A DNA stretch of 64,000 nt from Xanthomonas sp. (GCF_017163755.1 NZ_JAFIWC010000004.1:1-64000); one strand, 5' to 3'. Positions 16,452 through 24,946 are shown, counted from the stretch's first letter. Made by a program: numbers and translations. Notes: a model not told the origin generated them from the sequence alone.

Positions 16452-17451
16452 GTTGCGCCTCCATCGTGGCGGTGATGTCGCTCAGGTGCGCCTGGAACCA
16501 GGCGATGGTGTGGCGCAACCCGTCGTCCAGGCTGACCTGCGGCTCCCAGCCCAGCTCGCCCCGTGCCAGGCCGATGTCGGGGCAGCGCCGGGTCGGGTCG
16601 TCCTTCGGCACCGGGCGGCGCACGATGCGCGACGACGAGCCGGTCAGCGCCAGCACCCGCTCGGCCAGCTCGGCCACGGTGATCTCGTGCGGATTGCCCA
16701 GGTTCACCGGGCCGGTCCAGCCGCGCGGGCTGGCCATCAGGCGCATGATCCCCTCGACCAGGTCGGAGACGTAGCAGAAGGAACGGGTCTGGCTGCCGTC
16801 GCCGTACAGCGTCAGCGGCTCGCCGCGCAGCGCCTGCACGATCAGGTTCGACACCACGCGGCCGTCGTCGGTACGCATCCGCGGGCCGTAGGTGTTGAAG
16901 ATGCGCCCGACCTTGATGTCGGTACCGTAGAGGCGGTGGTAGTCGAAGAACGCCGCCTCGGCGCAGCGCTTGCCTTCGTCGTAGCATGCGCGCGGGCCGA
17001 TGGTGCTCACCGCGCCGCGGTAGTCCTCGCGCTGCGGATGCACTTCCGGCTCGCCGTAGATCTCGCTGGTGGAGGCCTGGAAGATGGTCGCGTCGTTGAG
17101 CCTGGCGACCTCGAGCATGTTGACCGCCCCGTCCAGGCAGGTCTGCAGCGTCTTCAGCGGACGCGCCTGGTAGTGCACCGGCGATGCGCAGCAGGCCAGG
17201 TTGAACACCAGGTCCGCCTGGCCGTGGTACGGCTCGCACACATCGTGCTGCACGAAATGGAAACGCGGTTGTCCGAGCAGCTCGCCCAGGTTGCTCAACG
17301 AGCCGGTCACCAGGTTGTCCAGCGCGGTGACATCGTAGCCTTCGGCCAGCAGCCGCTGGCACAGGTGCGCGCCGACGAAACCGGCGCCGCCGGCGACCAA
17401 GGCACGGGGTGCCTTCTTTGTTCCACGGGAGGGGGTTGCACCATCCATCAT
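16438..17451 (-). CDS. UDP-glucuronate decarboxylase (UDP-xylose synthase)
   Basis: The 337-residue product converts UDP-glucuronate to UDP-xylose. Diagnostic segments are GGAGFVGAHL, ASTSEIYGEPEVHPQ, TIGPRACYDEGKRCAEA with the catalytic Tyr-x-x-x-Lys, RIFNTYGPRMRTDDGRVVSNLIVQAL and QTRSFCYVSDLVEGI. Two ATGs (17451, 17448) follow a GAGGAG ribosome site. As first gene of the operon it would supply a pentose donor to the downstream glycosyltransferases, and it is the gene directly behind the sigma-54-type promoter at 17497-17513. Confidence 0.92.
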   Translation of the reverse strand: MMDGATPSRGTKKAPRALVAGGAGFVGAHLCQRLLAEGYDVTALDNLVTGSLSNLGELLGQPRFHFVQHDVCEPYHGQADLVFNLACCASPVHYQARPLKTLQTCLDGAVNMLEVARLNDATIFQASTSEIYGEPEVHPQREDYRGAVSTIGPRACYDEGKRCAEAAFFDYHRLYGTDIKVGRIFNTYGPRMRTDDGRVVSNLIVQALRGEPLTLYGDGSQTRSFCYVSDLVEGIMRLMASPRGWTGPVNLGNPHEITVAELAERVLALTGSSSRIVRRPVPKDDPTRRCPDIGLARGELGWEPQVSLDDGLRHTIAWFQAHLSDITATMEAQRDCA

Positions 17452-17496
17452 CGACTCCTCTTCGGTGCCAGTCGCATCGCCGGCCTCGAAGCGGTA

Positions 17497-17513
17497 GCGC
17501 AAATTGCATGCCA
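17497..17513 (-). promoter_or_regulatory. Sigma-54 (-24/-12) promoter of the glycan operon
   Basis: Read on the minus strand the bases are TGGCATGCAATTTGCGC. The GG (17512-17511) and GC (17500-17499) doublets are separated by exactly ten bases, and the match to TGGCAC-N5-TTGC is close. A start about 12 bases beyond GC would lie near 17487, leaving a leader of roughly 36 bases before the ATG of the decarboxylase gene. Confidence 0.68.
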
Positions 17514-17599
17514 ACTGCCGATCTATGCGCAGGCGCACCGCGAACGCGCCATGGGCGGCCTTGCGCAAGGTAGAAGATGCTTGCAGGGCGCACCCCGGA

Positions 17600-17621
17600 C
17601 CGCATGCGCCCGCACATGCGG
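17600..17621. promoter_or_regulatory. Inverted repeat, candidate enhancer (UAS) for the sigma-54 regulator
   Basis: CCGCATG at 17600-17606 and CATGCGG at 17615-17621 form a perfect seven-base inverted repeat with an eight-base spacer. Its centre is about 120 bases upstream of the start predicted from the -24/-12 element, a usual distance for binding sites of NtrC-type activators. Confidence 0.45.
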
Positions 17622-18159
17622 CGCGCGCGGCGCCGGCGTCATCGACGCGTGAAGCCGTTCCGCGGTCGCACCGCGGCCAGCGAAAATTTTTCCGATGACG
17701 AACTTCTTGCAGCCCCTTCGCCGGGCGTCTTCGCAGCGGCGCGGCGGTATGCACCGGCTACGGCGTCTTGGCCGAAGGAGTGGGTGCGAAACGCGCGCGA
17801 CAAGCGCCGGCGGTACGTTTCTGCCGCCGGCATTGCGCCTTCGGCGGCATCCGGCGGAATGCTTCTATCCGTTGCAGTCCTTGCAGAACCACCGAACCCG
17901 ATACGTCGCCCTTGCGCGGCTCAGCCCAGGCTCGCAGCCGATCGCTGCAAGCGAGGCATTGCCCGGGAAGCCCGCCGCTCCGCGCGCCCGCACCGCCGTC
18001 CGCCATCTACGCCGCGGCGGCGGCACCCCGCGTCATCGCCAAAAGCCGACGCAAGCGGCCGTCGCTCCGGTCGCCGGTACAGCGGCGATCGATGCGGCGC
18101 GGCGCGGCAGCGTGTACGGCGGTGCGCTGCCGCCCATCCAGCCCATCCATCCGTGGCCG
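17622..18159. other. Non-coding stretch upstream of the glycan operon
   Basis: No frame here gives a convincing protein; the open frames are GC-rich shadows without conserved motifs. One AT-rich patch (GAAAATTTTTCC, about 17681-17692) stands out. The stretch separates the glycan operon promoter region from the 3' end of the peptidase gene. Confidence 0.5.
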
Positions 18160-20124
18160 CTATTTCGCCTGCGCGCCGCCCAGGGAGCGGCTCAGGAACG
18201 CCAGCAGCTTCGCGTAGTACTCGCGCTGGTGCGCTTCGGTGTAGAAGCCGTGGCCCTCGGTATCGAAGTACAACGTCTCCACTGGCACGCCCGCCTTGCC
18301 CAGCGCCGCGGCCATGCGCCGCGAGTGCTGGATCGGTGCGCGCTCGTCCTCGCCGCCGGCCGCCAGGAACACCGGCACCTTGATCTTGTCGGCCAGGTTC
18401 ACCGGCGACAGCGCCGCCAGCTTGCCACGCTCGCCGATCCATTCGCGCAGGTAGGTTTCGCCCGAGCCGCGGCGCTGGATGTCGCCGCTGACGAACATCG
18501 CCGGCAAGTCGTAGACGCCCACGTAGCCGGCGGCGCAACGGTACAGCGAAGGCTCCTTGGCCGCCCCCATCAGCGCGGCGTACGCGCCGTAACTGGCTCC
18601 GTAGATGCAGATGCGCCCGGCGTCGGCGATACCCTGCTGGATCGCCCAGCGCGTGGCATCGGTGACGTCGTCCTGCATCGCCCCGCCCCACTGCTGCGCA
18701 CCGGCTTCCCGAAACGCGCGGCCATAGTTGCCGGAACCACGGTAATTGACCTGCAGCACCGCATAGCCGGCGGCGGCGAGCATCTGCGCGCCGGTGTCGA
18801 ACTGCCAGGCGTCGAAGATGCCGAACGGGCCGCCGTGCGGCATCACCACCGTAGCCAGGCCGCGGCCGTCGCTGCCGGGCGGCAGGGTCAGGTAGCCGTG
18901 CAGCGTGGTGCCGTCGCGCGCCTGCAGCGCGACCGGCTTCACCTGTCCCATCTTCGCCGGATCGAACCACTGGCGGCGGCTGGTCAGGTGCTCGGCCTTC
19001 TTGGCCACGGTGTCGAACACGAAGAAATCGCCCGGATCGTGGCCTGCATCGGCCTGCACCAGCACCAGGCGCCCGTCGCGCGTGCTGGAGGTGATGTACA
19101 CCGACTTGCCCGGAAACGCCGCTTCCAGGCTGCGATACGTCCTGGCTTGCGGCGACGCGTCGTCGAAGAACAGCGACTTCTGCTTGCCGTCCATCACCAT
19201 CGCCCCGACCGGGATCGTGGTGCCGTCGCGGTGGATGATCTTCAGCGGATCGGCCACCGTGTCGCGCAGCACCTCGCGGCGCTCGCCGCCGGCCGGGTTC
19301 CAGGCCACGATCGCGTCGGGGCCTTTGTCGCTCTCCACCTGCAGGTACGCCAGCGCGTTGTCCGCGGAGAACCCGAGCGGCCGTTCGATGCGGCCGCTGA
19401 CCCGTTCGTCGTTGACCAGTTTCCATTCGCTGCCGCGCGCATCGCGGTGGTAGAGCTTGTTGACGTTGTCGCTGCCGGCGCCCAGCGCGAAACGCACCTC
19501 GCCGTTGCGGTCGGTGGCGAACTGCGCGCGGCGCACTGGCGCCTTGGCCACCGGCGTGCGCCGCCCGGAGTACACGTCCATCTTCTCGGCGCGCGTGTAC
19601 GGATCCTCGCCGGTCAACGGCCACACCGTGATCACCACCGAACGGTCGTCGCCGGGCAGCTCGTCGGCCAGGAACGCCGCCACCGGCTCGACCTTCTTCG
19701 GCTGGATCTTGGTGCCCAGTCCGGCGCCCTGGACCCGGTAGCCGACCAGCAGTTCGGCGCCGCTGCCGTCGGCGTTGGTCGCGTAGAGCTCGCCGCTCGG
19801 CTGCGGCGCATCGAGCGTGCCGAACTTCTCGGCGATGCTCATCAACAGGCGCTGGTCGTTGACCCAGACGAAGTCGTCGACGTGGGTGTTCCTGCCCTGC
19901 GCGAACGTGGACATCAGCTTGTTGTCGGCGCGCCGCACCACCGCGAGCGCGGTGCGGTCCTCCAACGGCACGGTCGCCGCGTAGTACTCCCCGGTGGGCG
20001 AGAGCTTGATCTCGCCGAAGGCGTCCTTCTTGATGAAGGCGGCCACGTCGACCTGCGCGCTGGCCGTGCCTGCCGCCGACAGCAGCAGCAACGTCCATAT
20101 CCCATGCTTCATCCCATGCGTCAT
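18160..20124 (-). CDS. Exported S9-family prolyl-oligopeptidase-like peptidase
   Basis: The 654-residue protein has a Sec signal peptide (MTHGMKHGIWTLLLLSAAGTASAQ) and should be periplasmic or secreted. The N-terminal two thirds read like a beta-propeller. The C-terminal third is an alpha/beta hydrolase with oxyanion HGGPFG, nucleophile Ser in GASYGAYAALMG, Asp in AAGGEDERAP and His in DTEGHGFY, so the triad is complete. Family members cleave short peptides, often behind proline, or remove dipeptides. ATG 20112 is an alternative start. It is separated by 56 bases from the downstream-encoded SDR operon and may be an independent gene. Confidence 0.88.
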   Translation of the reverse strand: MTHGMKHGIWTLLLLSAAGTASAQVDVAAFIKKDAFGEIKLSPTGEYYAATVPLEDRTALAVVRRADNKLMSTFAQGRNTHVDDFVWVNDQRLLMSIAEKFGTLDAPQPSGELYATNADGSGAELLVGYRVQGAGLGTKIQPKKVEPVAAFLADELPGDDRSVVITVWPLTGEDPYTRAEKMDVYSGRRTPVAKAPVRRAQFATDRNGEVRFALGAGSDNVNKLYHRDARGSEWKLVNDERVSGRIERPLGFSADNALAYLQVESDKGPDAIVAWNPAGGERREVLRDTVADPLKIIHRDGTTIPVGAMVMDGKQKSLFFDDASPQARTYRSLEAAFPGKSVYITSSTRDGRLVLVQADAGHDPGDFFVFDTVAKKAEHLTSRRQWFDPAKMGQVKPVALQARDGTTLHGYLTLPPGSDGRGLATVVMPHGGPFGIFDAWQFDTGAQMLAAAGYAVLQVNYRGSGNYGRAFREAGAQQWGGAMQDDVTDATRWAIQQGIADAGRICIYGASYGAYAALMGAAKEPSLYRCAAGYVGVYDLPAMFVSGDIQRRGSGETYLREWIGERGKLAALSPVNLADKIKVPVFLAAGGEDERAPIQHSRRMAAALGKAGVPVETLYFDTEGHGFYTEAHQREYYAKLLAFLSRSLGGAQAK

Positions 20125-20180
20125 TGCACCACGTCCTTGCTGGCGGATATCGCGGCGATTCTAGCGGCAATCCGGCGCCG

Positions 20181-21266
20181 CTAGCGAGCGGGCATCCGCG
20201 CCGGCGCATGCGCCGCCGCGCCCTCCGGGTCGGCGCAGCCGGACAGGATCAGGCTCCTGGCGCCGTCGATGATGCTTTCGCGCGCGTTGCGGCTGCGCCA
20301 GCCCAGCACCTGCGCGGCCTTGCCCGCGGTGTAGTGGCGGCGCTTGCCCAGTTCCGGCACCAGCGATCGCAGGTCGGCGTCGAACAGGGCGCGCACGCGG
20401 ATTTCCAGGTCCGGCGCCGTACGGGCCGGCAGCTTGGCGGCGTACTGCGGAAAGCGCGCGCGCAGCAGTTGGACGATGTCGCCCATCTGCACGAATTCGC
20501 CAGTGCCGAGGAAGCGCTGGCCAGCGGCCTGGGGATGGACCATCGCCCGCACCAGCAGCGCGGCCAGATCGCGCACGTCCACCACGTTGAAGCCGGCCCG
20601 CGGCACGCGGCGGATCCGGCCCTGCAACAGCCGCGCGAGGAAATCGACGGAGGCCGGGTAGTCCGCGCCGATCAACGGGCCCAGGACGAAGCCCGGCAGC
20701 ACCGTGGTCAAGGCCATCGGCGTGCGCGTGCGTTCGATGAACGCCCATGCCTCGCGTTCGGCCAGGATCTGCGCGCGGGTGTCCTGGTCCACGCGGGCGT
20801 GGCGCAGATCGGTCCAGCAACGCTCGTCGCCCGGACCTGCGGTATCCGCCGGTGGCGACGCCGCCGACGCCGGCGAGGTCATCACCACGCGGCGCACGCC
20901 GGCGTGCTCGGCCGCATGCAGCACGCGCCGCGCACCGTCGCCGGCGGCGCGCACGCGGTCGCTGCGCTCCATCCCGGCCGAGGCGGCGGCATGCACGACG
21001 AAGCGACAGCCCTCGCAGGCACGCGTCCAGCCAGCGTCGCTGCCGATGTCGGCAACGTGGACCGAGAGCCGATGGTCGGCACGGATGTGCCGCGCCAGGA
21101 CCGTGCGCAACTCCGCTTCCCTGCGCGGATCGCACAGCGTGGTCCGCACCCGGTAGCCCTCCGCGAGCAGGGCCAGGATGGTCCACCGCGCCAGATAGCC
21201 GGAACCTCCGGTCACCAACGCGACGGCCTCGGTCTTTCCAACGGTCTCGGTCTTTCCATGAGCCAT
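20181..21266 (-). CDS. Extended SDR (dihydroflavonol-reductase-like), active-site residues missing
   Basis: The 361-residue protein has the Rossmann start AVALVTGGSGYLARWTILALLAEGYRVRTTLCD, then VVHAAASAG and VRRVVMTSPASA as in NAD-dependent epimerase/dehydratases. Where the YxxxK catalytic pair should stand, the sequence reads QDTRAQILAERE, with Asp and Gln aligned to Tyr and Lys, so ordinary SDR chemistry looks impossible or altered. The N-terminus contains a small tandem duplication (GKTETVGKTEAV, about 21228-21257). The gene is 25 bases behind the LpxR-like gene, in an operon-like arrangement with envelope genes. Confidence 0.72.
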   Translation of the reverse strand: MAHGKTETVGKTEAVALVTGGSGYLARWTILALLAEGYRVRTTLCDPRREAELRTVLARHIRADHRLSVHVADIGSDAGWTRACEGCRFVVHAAASAGMERSDRVRAAGDGARRVLHAAEHAGVRRVVMTSPASAASPPADTAGPGDERCWTDLRHARVDQDTRAQILAEREAWAFIERTRTPMALTTVLPGFVLGPLIGADYPASVDFLARLLQGRIRRVPRAGFNVVDVRDLAALLVRAMVHPQAAGQRFLGTGEFVQMGDIVQLLRARFPQYAAKLPARTAPDLEIRVRALFDADLRSLVPELGKRRHYTAGKAAQVLGWRSRNARESIIDGARSLILSGCADPEGAAAHAPARMPAR

Positions 21267-21291
21267 GGCGGATCCTTAGGGAGAAGGCGGG

Positions 21292-22356
21292 TCAGAACGC
21301 GCGACTGACGCTGAGGCTGCCGAACACCGGCGGTTCGCGCTGCCGGTCGAACTCGCGGGTTCTCCGGTACTGGGCGAGGCTGATCCGCCAGCGCCCGCGC
21401 AGCAGCACCGCGCCGTAGCCCAGGTCGCCGACCCATGCGCGCGGATCGATGCGCGTGCCGCCTCGCACGGCGCCGCCGCCCAGGGTCAGATCGCGCGCCA
21501 TCCAGCGTGCATCGACGCCGACGAACAGGTGCCACGCCCATGGGCGCGATGCCCAGCCCGCGTCCTGCACCGCGGCGTGCTCGCCGGCCGGCCGCAGCGG
21601 ATCGCTGCCGAAATCGTCCGGCAGTCCCCGGCCCCAGCGCCATTCGACGCCGGCATTGGCATAGCGGGCGAAGTTGCCGACACTGCCGCCGGCGTGACCG
21701 ATGCCGTCCCAGTTCCGGCCCGCGGCCGTGCCGTCCGCGGCAGCCGGCCAGCGGCGCAGGCGCTCGTGCACCAGCTGCAGCACCGGCCTGTCGCGCAGTT
21801 GATGGTCCCAGCCGCCGAAGCGTTGCAGGCCGAACGCATCGTGTACCGCGTCCTGCACTTCACGCCCGCGCGCGGATGGGCCGAGCATGCCGATCCGCAG
21901 TTGGGTGCTGCGCAGGCGCCGCGCATCGCTGGCGTTGTAGCCCATGGCGAGCATCGCCACCGCCGCATAGGGACGGTCGTCGGCGATCGGATCGCGACGG
22001 TCCGCCTCGCTCGGGGTGAAGATGCCCTGACCGATGCTGATGCTCAGCTGCTGCCGCGCGAACGCGCCCGGATGGCGCCGCTCGGCGTGCGCGTTGAGCC
22101 AGCGCGCCACGTATCCCCGGCACGGATCCTGCGCCGCGCCGACCAGGTCGGGCAGCACCCAGGTCGCCACCAGCCCGTTGCTGTAGCCTTGGTCCTGCTT
22201 CGCCGCGCCGAGAAAGTCGTTGTCCACGCGCAGGCCGAACACCGACGGCTTGTGCGCCGCCGTGCATGGCTGCGCGAGCGCGGGCATCGGCAGCAGGGCC
22301 ATTGCCGCGGCCACGCACAAACGGCGCGTCGGCGCCCGAAACCGTTCAGAACACAT
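21292..22356 (-). CDS. LpxR-like lipid A 3'-O-deacylase (DUF2219), outer membrane
   Basis: The 354-residue protein has a signal peptide ending PALAQP and a beta-barrel-like body ending in Phe (SLSVSRAF). LpxR signature residues are visible: Asn46-Asp47 in RVDNDFLG, YSNGLVATW (Ser59), DDRPYAAVAML, and the catalytic His in EVQDAVHDAFG (His162) followed by GGWDHQLRDRP. LpxR removes the 3'-acyloxyacyl chain of lipid A in the outer membrane, altering immune recognition. ATG 22356 overlaps the end of the MipA/OmpV gene by 11 bases. Activity is inferred from motifs only. Confidence 0.78.
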   Translation of the reverse strand: MCSERFRAPTRRLCVAAAMALLPMPALAQPCTAAHKPSVFGLRVDNDFLGAAKQDQGYSNGLVATWVLPDLVGAAQDPCRGYVARWLNAHAERRHPGAFARQQLSISIGQGIFTPSEADRRDPIADDRPYAAVAMLAMGYNASDARRLRSTQLRIGMLGPSARGREVQDAVHDAFGLQRFGGWDHQLRDRPVLQLVHERLRRWPAAADGTAAGRNWDGIGHAGGSVGNFARYANAGVEWRWGRGLPDDFGSDPLRPAGEHAAVQDAGWASRPWAWHLFVGVDARWMARDLTLGGGAVRGGTRIDPRAWVGDLGYGAVLLRGRWRISLAQYRRTREFDRQREPPVFGSLSVSRAF

Positions 22357-23236
22357 GGACGTAGCCCAGCACGATGCGCGTCTGCACCGTCGCGTCGACC
22401 AGCGGACTGCGCCGGACCTGCGTGCCGACCCTGTCCACGCCGAGGTCCAGGAACAGCGAGTCGCGGTGCGCGACGCGGTAGGCTGCGCGCAGGCCGCCCT
22501 CGATGTCGACCGTGGCGCCGGGGCGATACGCGACGCGACCGGCGCGCGCCTCATGCGGCCGCACGCCGTAGTAGTAGTCCACATAGCGGCGGTCCAGCCA
22601 CGCCATGCCCAAGCGCGGCGTCAATTCGAATTTCCCCAGGTCGAAGACGTGCTCGACCGACACGCCGGCGCGGCGCCCGTGGCTGTTGCCGGACGCATCG
22701 CCCATCCATTCGATGCGGGTATCGGCATACGCCGTGCGCCAGGTCGCCGCACCGCCCAGCCACAGGCGATCCTTGCGCCGATCCATGCCGGCCAGATAGC
22801 GCGAATCGGACGCCTCGTAGCCGTCGTGCGCCAGCCGCGTGGTCAGCGACAGCGCGGCCGGCCCCAGCGACGGCAGGTTCAGGCTCAGCGACGTGCCGTA
22901 CATGCTCCACCACGTGCTTTCGTAGACCAGCAGCGGGAGCGCGACGTGCTCCGGACGAACCCCGCGATACGGCGTGTGCATCGTCACCACGGCCGCGCCC
23001 AGGCCCCAGCGTGCGCCCCTGGCCGGCGCGTCCTGGTCGGGCCGCGCCGCATGCGCCGAGAAGATCGGCCAGGCCACCAGCGCCAACAGCGCGATGGCGC
23101 TCAGCGCTGCCCGCCACAGCAGCGCCGCGCCCGGCCCGTGGCGCCGCGGCGCGATGTCCGGCAGATCGTACAAGGCCTGGCGTCCCGGACTGAGGCCATG
23201 CGCGAGGCGTGGCGGGACGGATCGACGCGACTGCAT
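22346..23236 (-). CDS. MipA/OmpV-family outer membrane protein
   Basis: The 296-residue protein has an unusually long N-terminus, with a hydrophobic export segment at about residues 40-65 (LLWRAALSAIALLALVAWPIFSAHA). The body is typical of MipA/OmpV: WGLGAAVVTMHTPYRGVRPEHVALPLLVYESTWWSMYG, later FELTPRLGMAWLDRRYVDYYYGV, and a C-terminal strand GYVHVF ending in Phe for BAM recognition. Family members are barrel proteins, some binding peptidoglycan hydrolase complexes. The gene overlaps the LpxR-like gene, so the two are likely co-translated. A start at the preceding in-frame codons cannot be excluded. Confidence 0.75.
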   Translation of the reverse strand: MQSRRSVPPRLAHGLSPGRQALYDLPDIAPRRHGPGAALLWRAALSAIALLALVAWPIFSAHAARPDQDAPARGARWGLGAAVVTMHTPYRGVRPEHVALPLLVYESTWWSMYGTSLSLNLPSLGPAALSLTTRLAHDGYEASDSRYLAGMDRRKDRLWLGGAATWRTAYADTRIEWMGDASGNSHGRRAGVSVEHVFDLGKFELTPRLGMAWLDRRYVDYYYGVRPHEARAGRVAYRPGATVDIEGGLRAAYRVAHRDSLFLDLGVDRVGTQVRRSPLVDATVQTRIVLGYVHVF

Positions 23237-23355
23237 GAGGGAATCCCGAGCGGATGAGTGAGGTAACCAGCGCCCGTCCATGGCGTGCAAAAAATGGCCA
23301 GCGCGCGCAGCGCTCGCGGCGCAACAGGGCGGCCTGCGGCCGCGTCCGGCAGCGC

Positions 23356-24018
23356 TCAGTCCAGGCGCGCGAGCAGATCCGTTGCGCCCTTCTGGATCCC
23401 CGCCTTCGATGCGCTCAAGCCGCCGACGCTGGCCTTGACGTTCATCGCATTGGGGTACTGCTTGCTCACATAGGCGCTCAGCAGGCGGTTGGTCGACGCG
23501 TCGTAGATCTCCACCGCGTAGCTGACCGAACCGATGAGCGCGCCTTCCTTGCCGCGGATGGCCTGCACGATGTTGTAGGGCGCGCCGGCGGCATCGAACT
23601 TGGTGAAGGTCCCGGCCACCGGCATGGTCTTCTTCGCGCCGGTCAGCGTCAGCGCGACCCGCAGGCCATGCGGCTGCGGATGATTCGCCACGATGAAGCG
23701 GCTCCGCAGCGCCTCGCTGAATTTCGCGCGCATGAACTGCGCCAGTTCCGCCTTGTCCTGTTCGGAGACCTTTTCGTCGAACTGTCGGTCCGGCCCGCGA
23801 TAGATCGCCACCGGCCCGACGACCACGCTGGTGTAGTCGCGCCAGTCGGCGCCGGCCGAATAGTCGTAGGGCACCCGACCGGACCTGTCGCCGGAACTGG
23901 GCTGCAGCTGCGGCGACGATGCGATGCCGGAATAGGCGACCGGGCGCGTGCTCGCGCAGCCGGTCAGGCCGACGCAGGCGAGCAGACCCAGCCGGTACAG
24001 CAAGGAGGAACGCTTCAT
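23356..24018 (-). CDS. DUF3313-type lipoprotein
   Basis: The 220-residue protein carries a lipoprotein signal, MKRSSLLYRLGLLACVGLTGCAS with Cys21 in LTGC. The mature part (DYTSVVVGPVAIYRGPDRQFDEKVSEQDKAELAQFMRAKFSEALRSRF...VSYAVEIYDASTNRLLSAYVSKQYPNAMNV) matches the DUF3313 family of small envelope lipoproteins. It is the first gene behind the promoter at 24205-24232 and is followed after 119 bases by the MipA/OmpV gene. Function unknown. Confidence 0.82.
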   Translation of the reverse strand: MKRSSLLYRLGLLACVGLTGCASTRPVAYSGIASSPQLQPSSGDRSGRVPYDYSAGADWRDYTSVVVGPVAIYRGPDRQFDEKVSEQDKAELAQFMRAKFSEALRSRFIVANHPQPHGLRVALTLTGAKKTMPVAGTFTKFDAAGAPYNIVQAIRGKEGALIGSVSYAVEIYDASTNRLLSAYVSKQYPNAMNVKASVGGLSASKAGIQKGATDLLARLD

Positions 24019-24185
24019 TGGACAAGCCTCGTGAGGGATGGAAGATCTGGCGGCGCGACCGCGCCGGCAGCGTTTTCGACGGCAGCGCGTGCAGCGGTCC
24101 GTAGGGATACGAGCCGCCCGACCGCAGCCGAACGGCCACGCCGAGGCATGCCATTCGAGGTCTACGCGACGCCGCGCCTTAAGTG

Positions 24186-24202
24186 AACCGTACTGTACGG
24201 TT
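24186..24202. promoter_or_regulatory. Palindromic operator, probably of the TetR regulator
   Basis: AACCGTACTGTACGGTT is a perfect 17-base palindrome around T24194. It lies directly downstream of the -10 of the leftward promoter, so a bound repressor would block it. A second GTACAGTT half-site with TTCACTT (24239-24257) sits just before the regulator start, and AAGTGAAC (24181-24188) is inverted as GTTCACTT (24250-24257). Confidence 0.7.
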
Positions 24203-24204
24203 TC

Positions 24205-24232
24205 ATTATGCGACGCGTTTCGTCGTTGTCAA
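24205..24232 (-). promoter_or_regulatory. Sigma-70 promoter of the envelope operon
   Basis: On the minus strand TTGACA (24232-24227) and CATAAT (24210-24205) are separated by 16 bases. This is close to consensus and runs toward the DUF3313 lipoprotein gene. Confidence 0.7.
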
Positions 24233-24268
24233 GAAAAATGTACAGTTGAGTTCACTTTAGGAGACGCA

Positions 24269-24946
24269 ATGAAGGTTCGAACCGAGGCCAGACGCGAGGC
24301 CATCGTCGAAGAGGCGACGAAGCTGTTCCAGGAATTCGGCTACGAGCGCGCCTCGATGAACGAACTGGCCAAGCGCCTGCGCGGCTCCAAGGCCACGCTC
24401 TATGGCTACTTCGCCTCGAAGGAGGAACTGTTCGTCGCGGTGGTCCGCAGCGCGGCCACCGCGCACCTGTCGGACGCGATCCAGGCCATGCACTCGCCCG
24501 CCGCCGCGCGCGCCGACCTGCGCACGGTGCTGACCCGTTTCGGCGAAGGCATGCTGCAGGTGGTGACCAACGACACCGTCGCGATGGCGGTGTACCGGAT
24601 GGTGGTCGCCGAAGCCGGTCGGTCCGAGGTCGGCGAGCTGTTCTACCGCTCCGGCCCCAGTGAAGCCAACCTGGCTATCGCCAAGGTGCTGGAGGCGGCA
24701 ATGGCGCGCGGCGAGTTGCGCCAGAGCGACCCTATGGTGAGCGCTCTGTACTTCCTCGGGCTGATCACCGCGGAGATCCAGGTGCGGATGTTCCAGCGCG
24801 ATCCGCCGCCGGTCGCACCCGCGGCGATCCGCGCGATGGTGCAGCGCGGCGTCGAGATGTTCCTGCTCGGCGCGGCCCCGCGTACGGATACCGACCCGGC
24901 GCCCCGCCCCCCCGGCAAAGCGCGAAAGACCCGCGCGCGGTCCTGA
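24269..24946 (+). CDS. TetR/AcrR-family transcriptional regulator
   Basis: The 225-residue protein has the N-terminal TetR helix-turn-helix at about residues 8-52 (REAIVEEATKLFQEFGYERASMNELAKRLRGSKATLYGYFASKEELF). An all-helical ligand-binding domain and a C-terminal TetR_C-like region (AAIRAMVQRGVEMFLLG) follow. ATG 4 bases after TTTAGGAGACGC is well supported by the AGGAG site. It is divergent from the DUF3313-MipA-LpxR-SDR genes, and the palindrome between them suggests that it represses both directions until an unknown ligand binds. The Arg/Lys-rich tail (PPGKARKTRARS) is unusual. Confidence 0.9.
   Translation: MKVRTEARREAIVEEATKLFQEFGYERASMNELAKRLRGSKATLYGYFASKEELFVAVVRSAATAHLSDAIQAMHSPAAARADLRTVLTRFGEGMLQVVTNDTVAMAVYRMVVAEAGRSEVGELFYRSGPSEANLAIAKVLEAAMARGELRQSDPMVSALYFLGLITAEIQVRMFQRDPPPVAPAAIRAMVQRGVEMFLLGAAPRTDTDPAPRPPGKARKTRARS

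Noticed and set aside
5669-17451. Possible xanthan (gum) or LPS locus
   Set aside because: No gum polymerase, flippase, Wzc-like kinase, outer-membrane polysaccharide export protein or O-antigen ligase is present.
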